Assembly (NCBI GenBank): GCA_016722445.1
Contig: JADKIZ010000015.1
Coordinates: 62,001 to 126,000, forward strand
Direction: 5' to 3'
DNA: 64,000 nt
Source of the DNA: Flavobacteriales bacterium
GTDB lineage: Bacteria; Bacteroidota; Bacteroidia; Flavobacteriales_D; Sanyastnellaceae
In this document: positions 56,970 through 64,000 of the stretch, in pieces
Layout of the letters: each line of letters starts with the position of its first letter
Numbering within the stretch: the first letter of the stretch is position 1
Made by a program: the position numbers and the translations under genes
Notes under the pieces: model-generated
Databases searched by the model: none
What the model saw: the letters and a program-made list of their open reading frames with translations, nothing else
Told to the model about the DNA's origin: nothing

Positions 56970-58013
56970 TTACCATTTGATCAATGCACTCGCCCAGGTA
57001 AATCCACTGCCAAATGCTGCCAAGCAAACCAAATCGCCTTCTTTGATTTTTCCTTGCTGCCATGCTTCGCATAAAGCGATTGGTACAGATGCGGCTGTGG
57101 TATTTCCGTATTTCTGAATATATTATACACTTGATCATCACGCAGTTTTAATTTTTGCTGTACAAACTGAGCAATGCGCAAATTGGCTTGATGCGGAATC
57201 AAAATTAAGATCAGCTGCTTGATAGTTATTGGCATTGAGCGATTCCAAAATCACTTCCGGAAATTTCACAATCGCGGTTTTAAATACGGCTGGACCATCC
57301 ATATTGGGAAAGTTCTGTGCATTGTCGATCATTGCATGACTCATAAACATATCGCCTCTTTCGGCTTCATTGAAACTGGCCAAATTTTCTTTCCAATGAT
57401 TGGCATGAGTTCCCGGATTGTACATGGCTAATATTTCAGCATCTGCTCCATCGCTATGTAGATGTGTACTAAGTATACCACGACCTTCTTCTTCAGTGGC
57501 TTGTAATACAACGGCACCTGCACCATCCCCGAAAATGACACTGATATTTCTGCCTCTTGTTGTAAAGTCTAACCCAAAAGAATGTTTCTCTGCCCCTACC
57601 ACCAATACATTCTTATACATACCACTGCTAATAAACTGATCGGCAACAGACAATGCATACACAAATCCGCTACATTGATTACGAATATCCAATGCACCTA
57701 CTTGTTTCATTTTCATGGCTCTTTGTAAAAGCACACCACAACCAGGGAAATAATAATCAGGACTTAGGGTTGCGAATACAATAAAATCAATGTCTTGTGC
57801 TGTGATACCAGCCCTTTCAATGGCCATCGTTGCTGCTTCCACACCCATGGTAGTCGTGGTTTCATCAGTACGATGCGCATATCTTCTTTCTTGAATACCT
57901 GTTCGCTCTTGGATCCATTCATCAGTGGTATCCATCAGTTTTGTGAGATCATGATTGGTGACTACGTTCGAGGGAACATACATACCGATACCGGCAATTT
58001 TACTTCGTTTCAT
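56970..58013 (-). CDS. fabH: Beta-ketoacyl-ACP synthase III (frameshifted)
   Basis: About 348 residues; breaks near 57195 and 57110. [40 protein letters not shown] is the family start; the catalytic Cys lies in [21 protein letters not shown], the His and Asn in [12 protein letters not shown] and [27 protein letters not shown] ends the protein. It condenses acetyl-CoA-type primers with malonyl-ACP to start fatty acid synthesis, or serves a KASIII-type branch. Confidence 0.92.
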
Positions 58014-58194
58014 CCGTTTGGTTTTTAATGGTATACTTGCCGGATGTTACTTCACTTGTAAAAAAACTGCATTGTCTACATTCATAGAATGAAAGACTAC
58101 AAGCTTCGTTTCATATGGCAATCGTTTGGTATAGCCAAGGTAGGAAATAGAACGGAATTGCAACTGTTTCAACCCGAACGAATTCACCCAACAA

Positions 58195-58217
58195 TAAAAA
58201 AGGAAGCTTTCGCTTCC
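58195..58217 (-). terminator. Terminator of the 2-oxoacid oxidoreductase beta gene
   Basis: GGAAGC / GCTTCC (58202-58217) with loop TTTC, followed on the minus strand by a T-run. Confidence 0.65.
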
Positions 58218-58240
58218 TTTTACTTTATGTAATGACTACA

Positions 58241-59261
58241 TTATTTGATTTCCCATACTTCATTTCCTCTGAGTAACTTATCGAGATTACCCTTGCCTTT
58301 GGTAGCAATGATTTCTTCGATCTGCAACTTCATAGAATCTTCGTAGCAGGCTCTTTCTGTTTCATAAACACACCAAATGGTCTTGGTAAGTGCATGTCTT
58401 TACGTGGATCGTCAAACATTCTTACTAAGATCTGTGCCTTATAGAAATCTTTTTCATCATGAATCCAAAGATCATCTTTACTATGACCTTCTTCCAAGTT
58501 CACAACAACGGGTTTAAATCCATCTAATTTAATACCCTTGTTTTTGGCTGCACCAAATACCAATGGTTCACCCTGTGTTAAGAACAAGGTTTCTTCAGGT
58601 TTGGTTCCCTTCTCGGTGAAAATTTCATAAGCACCATCATTAAAGATGTTACAGTTCTGATAGATTTCGAGGAAGGATGCGCCTTTATGTTTTTGACTAC
58701 GGAGCAATGACTCTTGTAAATGTTTAGGATCACGATCCATACTGCGTGCAATAAATGTTGCATCTGCACCCATGGCCAATGCCAATGGATTGAATGGATG
58801 ATCGATACTTCCAAAGGTGAACTCTTGGTTACTTTCTTTCTTCTGATGTAGGTGAGTATTGTCCTTTGGTTAAACCATAAATCTGGTTATTGAACAATAA
58901 TACATTCACATCAAAATTTCTCGGAGTAAGTGAATGGTATGGTTACCACCAATACTTAAACTATCACCATCACCGTTACAATCAAACACTTAAATCGGGA
59001 CGAGAAGCTTTCAACCACTTGCAATTGCTGTTGCGACCATGAATTGAATGCATACCATAGGTATTCATGTAATAAGGGAAACATAATACAGCCAATACCA
59101 CTTACAATCACAATATTTTCTTTTGGAATGCCCAGTGTAGGCATGATCTTTTGAACCTGCGCTAAAATGGAATAATCACCACAACCGGGGCACCAGCGCA
59201 CTTCCTGGTCGGTTGCAAAATCTTTGGGGGTTAGGACGGGTGCTGTAGTTATTTCAGACAT
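58241..59261 (-). CDS. 2-oxoacid:ferredoxin oxidoreductase, beta subunit (frameshifted)
   Basis: About 340 residues; breaks near 59085, 58985, 58920, 58835 and 58345. [40 protein letters not shown] binds thiamine diphosphate and an Fe-S cluster; [23 protein letters not shown] is the TPP-Mg motif (GDG...N). It would form a dimer with an alpha subunit (KorA-type) that should lie upstream but is not seen; the gene before it on this strand is an AhpD-like protein. Oxidises 2-oxoglutarate or another 2-oxoacid with ferredoxin as acceptor. Confidence 0.88.
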
Positions 59262-59315
59262 AAGATTATATTAGAACAAATTTAAGCCAAAAATCAACTG
59301 GAAACGGGGCAAATT

Positions 59316-59670
59316 TTACTGTTCTTGACCAGAATTGGTCAATTCTTCCCAGTATTCGGCCGCTCTTCGGGTGTGAGGGATCACGATGGTGCCTCCAACG
59401 ATATTGGCTACGGCAAAAATCTCATACATCTGCTCGGTACTGATGCCCAATTCATGGCTTTTACCCAGATGATATTTGATGCAATCGTCGCAACGAAGCA
59501 CCATGCTCGCCACCAAACCCAACATTTCCTTGGTTTTGGTATCTAAAGCGCCTTCGGCATAAGTATTGGTATCGAGGTTCCAGAGACGTTTGATGACCAG
59601 ATTATCCTTTCAGAATCACTTCATTCATCCGCGTACGGTATTCATTAAATTCTTTTACAAGATTGCTCAT
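59316..59670 (-). CDS. Carboxymuconolactone decarboxylase / AhpD-like protein (frameshifted)
   Basis: About 118 residues; a break near 59608. MSNLVKEFNEYRTRMNEVIL is joined to LDTNTYAEGALDTKTKEMLGLVASMVLRCDDCIKYHLGKSHELGIS. The CxxC in RCDDCIKYH is the peroxidase-type active site of AhpD-like proteins. IVGGTIVIPHTRRAAEYWEEL completes the helical fold. A role in peroxide reduction or redox relay is plausible; muconolactone chemistry is not implied. Confidence 0.82.
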
Positions 59671-59763
59671 ATTGATTTTTTGGCAAAGATATTTTGTTTC
59701 GCTTGCCCAAATTCAGGGAGAAAGCCATCTCTTGCGAGATGGCTCAAATTTTGCTTAACCAGA

Positions 59764-60080
59764 TTAGTAACGGTTGTTGCTGTAACCACCTTTGTTACCA
59801 CCAAAAGATGGACGACGGTCACCACCACCTGTGCGTTCTTCACGGGTTTAGCTTCAGTTACTTTGATAGCACGGCCTTCAACCATACCACCATCTAATTC
59901 GCCGATTGCTGTTTTAGCAGCAGCATCGTCACTCATTTCAACAAATCCAAAACCACGGCTCTTACCGGTGAATTTGTCGTTAATTACTTTAGCGCTAGAT
60001 ACTTCACCATAGCTCTCAAAAAATCCTCTTAAGTCATCGTCATTAACGTTGAAGCTTAAGTTTGAAACATAAATGTTCAT
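59764..60080 (-). CDS. RRM-type RNA-binding protein (frameshifted near end)
   Basis: About 105 residues; a break near 59845 puts the tail in the frame REERTGGGDRRPSFGGNKGGYSNNRY. The RRM has RNP2 (IYVSNLSF) and RNP1 (KSRGFGFVEM) and covers residues 1-80; the tail is Gly/Arg/Ser-rich. Bacteroidota use such small RRM proteins as abundant, often cold- or stress-regulated RNA chaperones. The 150 bp upstream of the start have no gene and may hold a long 5' untranslated region. Confidence 0.9.
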
Positions 60081-60286
60081 GTTTGTTAATATTAAACAAT
60101 TGATAAAAATCTGAGAAAATACGAGGCGTAAAAGACTGACTAACTATTAGCAGATTGTGCGTAGCAGATAAGACGATTCACTTACATAACACTGTATAAC
60201 TCAAAATAACCCCGCAAAGATAGGGTATTCAGCGAAAGCGCCCGAAAAACCTGAAAGCACAGAGCAGTAGGCTGCAAGTCAGCACA

Positions 60287-62024
<1,738 letters not shown>

Positions 62025-62104
62025 TCATGAGCAAGTTTTGACTACTTAGAATGGGGATTCTAATTATGACAGATCAAAAAGACAATGCCTGTTAGATATG
62101 CGTT

Positions 62105-63852
62105 TTGCTTGACAATCTGTCTGACGAACTAGTGAGCAATGCGGTGGATGCCACCCAAAAAATCAAAACACTTTCGTCCATTGGTGAAGCCAAGGGTGAA
62201 CTGGGCGATTTGAAAGTAACGGTGAAGCTCGACACAGCAGCCGGAACAATTACTATTTCTGACAATGGCGCAGGTATGACGGCCGAAGAAGTAGAAAAAT
62301 ACATCAACCAGATTGCTTTTCAGGTGCCGAAGAATTTGTACAGAAATACAAGGGACAAAATGAAAATGCCATCATCGGCAAATTTGGTTTGGGCTTCTAC
62401 TCTTCCTTTATGGTGAGTAAGAAAGTAGAAATTTTTACCAAAAGTTTTAAAGAAGGATCAGCCGTAAGATGGGAATGCGATGGTAGTCCAGAATACCAAC
62501 TCGAAGAAACTACGCAAAAAACGGAAAGAGGAACCGACATCATTTTACATGTTGATGATGAGAGCAAAGAATTTTTAGAAGAAGAACGTTTAAAAGGAAT
62601 CCTGAAACGATTCTGTAAATTTCTTCCCGTTCCTATTTTCTTTGAAGAAGAACAAATCAATAATACCCATCCGCTTTGGGTGCGTAAACCTTCTGAGTTA
62701 ACTACCGAAGATTATCAGAACTTTTATAAAGAACTCTATCCTTATAGTGAGCCGCCGATTTTCTGGATTCACTTGAATGTGGATTATCCATTTAATCTAC
62801 AGGTATTTTATATTTCCCGAAAATCAAACAGAGTTATGAAATTCAGAAAGATAAAATCCAACTGTATTGCAACCAGGTATTTGTTACTGATGAAGTAAAA
62901 GATATTGTTCCGAATTCTTGATGCTCTTACACGGGGTGATTGATAGTCCGGATATTCCTTTGAATGTGAGTCGAGTTATTTACAAGGCGATCCCAATGTA
63001 AGAAAGATCAATGCACATATCACCAAGAAAGTAGCAGATAAACTGGAAGAGATTTTCAAAAACGACCGTAAAGAGTTTGAAGAAAAATGGGAAAGTCTTG
63101 GATTGTTTGTGAAATACGGTATGATGACCGACGATAAGTTTCTCGACAAAGCCGGTAAGTTCCATATCATGAAGACGGTGAGCGCCGACAAGTATTATAC
63201 ATTGGAAGAATTCCGCACTGAAAACGAAGTGCTCCAGAAAAATAAAGAGGGCAAATTGGTATTATTATATGCCACACAACCCGAACAACAGCATACCTAT
63301 ATTGCTGCTGCAGAAGACAAAAGATATAAAGTATTGCAATTTGATACCATGGTGGATGCTGCTTTTATCAGTCATATGGAAATGAAATGGGAAAACGTAC
63401 AGTTTAAACGGGTGGATGCTGATATAGCCGACAACTTGATTGATAAACAAGACGAAATCAAGAGCATTTTAACAGAAGAAGAAGCGAAGCAATTAAAAGA
63501 ACTGTTTACACTTCCTGTTACAGATATACAATTACAGGTGGAAGTAAAAGGATTGAGTGTAGATGCACCACCCGTGATTGCTACCCGTCCTGAAATGATG
63601 CGTAGAATGAAAGAGATGTCGCAGATGGGTGGACCAATGGGCAGTTTTTATGCTTCCATGCCCGATGAAGTTGAATTAACCGTGAATGGTAATCATCCTG
63701 TTTATAAAAAAATTCTAGCCAATCAAGCAACAGGAAAAGTATTGGTGCATAATCTGGCTGATCTTGCTTTGTTAACGCAAGGCATGCTCAAAGGAAAACA
63801 ATTGACAGATTTTATCAACCGCAGTGTTTCATTGATGGAACAAGATGCTTAA
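62105..63852 (+). CDS. htpG: Chaperone HtpG (Hsp90), 5' end missing, frameshifted
   Basis: About 600 residues recovered; breaks near 62325, 62380, 62805, 62915 and 62970. ELVSNAVDATQKIKTLSSIGEAKGELGD and TITISDNGAGMTAEEVEKYINQIA form the GHKL ATPase site (catalytic Glu in DELVSNAVDA, Asp in DNGAGM); IGKFGLGFYSSFMV follows. The middle and C-terminal domains are complete to LTDFINRSVSLMEQDA. The first 30 or so residues usual in HtpG (through IFLRE) are missing; upstream DNA (61990-62104) does not encode them. Confidence 0.9.
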
Positions 63853-63874
63853 TGAAATCGTAGATGCAAAAAAA

Positions 63875-63902
63875 GGGGCTGTCTTCGACAGCCCCTTTTT
63901 TA
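63875..63902. terminator. Strong terminator after htpG
   Basis: GGGGCTGTC / GACAGCCCC with loop TTC, A-run before and T-run after, so it works in both directions between convergent genes. Confidence 0.85.
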
Positions 63903-63918
63903 ATTGATCAAGTATCGT

Positions 63919-64000
63919 TTACAATTTCTTGATTTTAATATTTCTGAACCAAACATGGTTACCGTGATCCTGTAATCCGATTTTGCCTTTTTTATAAGTG
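63919..64000 (-). CDS. DUF1080 (3-keto-disaccharide hydrolase-like) protein, C-terminal end
   Basis: Only the last 26 codons are in the window: KGKIGLQDHGNHVWFRNIKIKKL. 'GxIxLQDHGxxVxFRNIxIKxL' is the diagnostic end of DUF1080/DUF6797-type concanavalin-like domains. Probably an exported sugar-related enzyme; the rest lies beyond the window. Confidence 0.75.
   Translation of the reverse strand, partial: TYKKGKIGLQDHGNHVWFRNIKIKKL

Overview
The window looks like a chromosome segment of a Bacteroidota bacterium, most likely in or near the Chitinophagaceae. Reasons: the best-recognised proteins belong to families typical of that phylum (TIGR02757, DUF2911, a protein ending in a 'VWxYNRD' tail, a patatin with an N-terminal membrane region), promoters match TTTG-N19/20-TAnnTTTG, and the DNA is AT-rich. 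No rRNA or tRNA gene was seen. Nearly every long chromosomal gene is broken by small indels, including essential ones (polA, uvrB, fabH, htpG, an ABC-F gene). This is most simply explained by uncorrected sequencing or assembly error, so I give whole-gene spans and note the breaks.

Region 1 (1-19756) is an integron-like gene-cassette array. It starts with the C-terminal part of a tyrosine recombinase, then an attI-like junction, ten attC-like sites of about 100-135 bp, and eleven cassettes all facing the same way. The boundaries can be proven from the sequence: the 7-10 bases opening each cassette (GTTATAGGTG, GTTATGGGCT and so on) are exactly complementary to the bases opening the attC that closes that same cassette. 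Cargo includes a Ser/Thr kinase-TPR protein, a HigBA-type toxin-antitoxin pair, lipoproteins, a sulfurtransferase, a GNAT-like protein with a small basic partner, a TPR protein, and two cassettes without a convincing gene. One of these folds into a nested stem of about 370 nt.

The most striking element is one cassette of about 8.2 kb (4354-12556). It carries seven genes on the + strand: a DUF1826-like protein, an AlaRS-like class II synthetase paralog, a methyltransferase, two tandem dCTP-deaminase paralogs with complementary losses at the active site, a full-length LeuRS paralog and an ATP-grasp ligase. Its closing attC is interrupted by an IS1182-family element placed exactly in AAC^GTT at the recombination point. 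The gene set suggests a mobile pathway making a nucleotide-amino acid conjugate, with the LeuRS as possible self-immunity; this is inference.

Region 2 (19770-41202) is ordinary chromosome: pfkB, a DsbA-family protein, polA, a ParA ATPase, uvrB, ACP phosphodiesterase, a CoA transferase, DUF2911, asnB, a cystathionine gamma-synthase-type enzyme, TIGR02757, an alpha/beta hydrolase, a Gfo/Idh/MocA oxidoreductase, a JmjC-like cupin, Sua5/YrdC and rnhB. Two composite palindromic repeats lie at 29057-29186 and 33206-33333.

Region 3 (41318-52170) is a sulfur island. It holds a Crp/Fnr regulator, a TauE exporter, an MBL-rhodanese-rhodanese protein, two small rhodaneses, small membrane proteins, a split YeeE/YedE pair, a TsdA-like dihaem cytochrome c, two DsrE proteins, a DsrC/TusE protein, a sulfide:quinone oxidoreductase and a CoA-disulfide reductase-rhodanese. 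Four palindromes of the type TGAY-N4-RTCA precede its transcription units. Three sit the same distance (about 29-31 bp) from a -7-like element, as expected for class II activation by the local Crp/Fnr protein.

Region 4 (52235-64000) holds heme A synthase, patatin, a diacylglycerol kinase-like protein, fabH, a 2-oxoacid:ferredoxin oxidoreductase beta subunit, an AhpD-like protein, an RRM protein, an ABC-F ATPase, htpG and the end of a DUF1080 gene.
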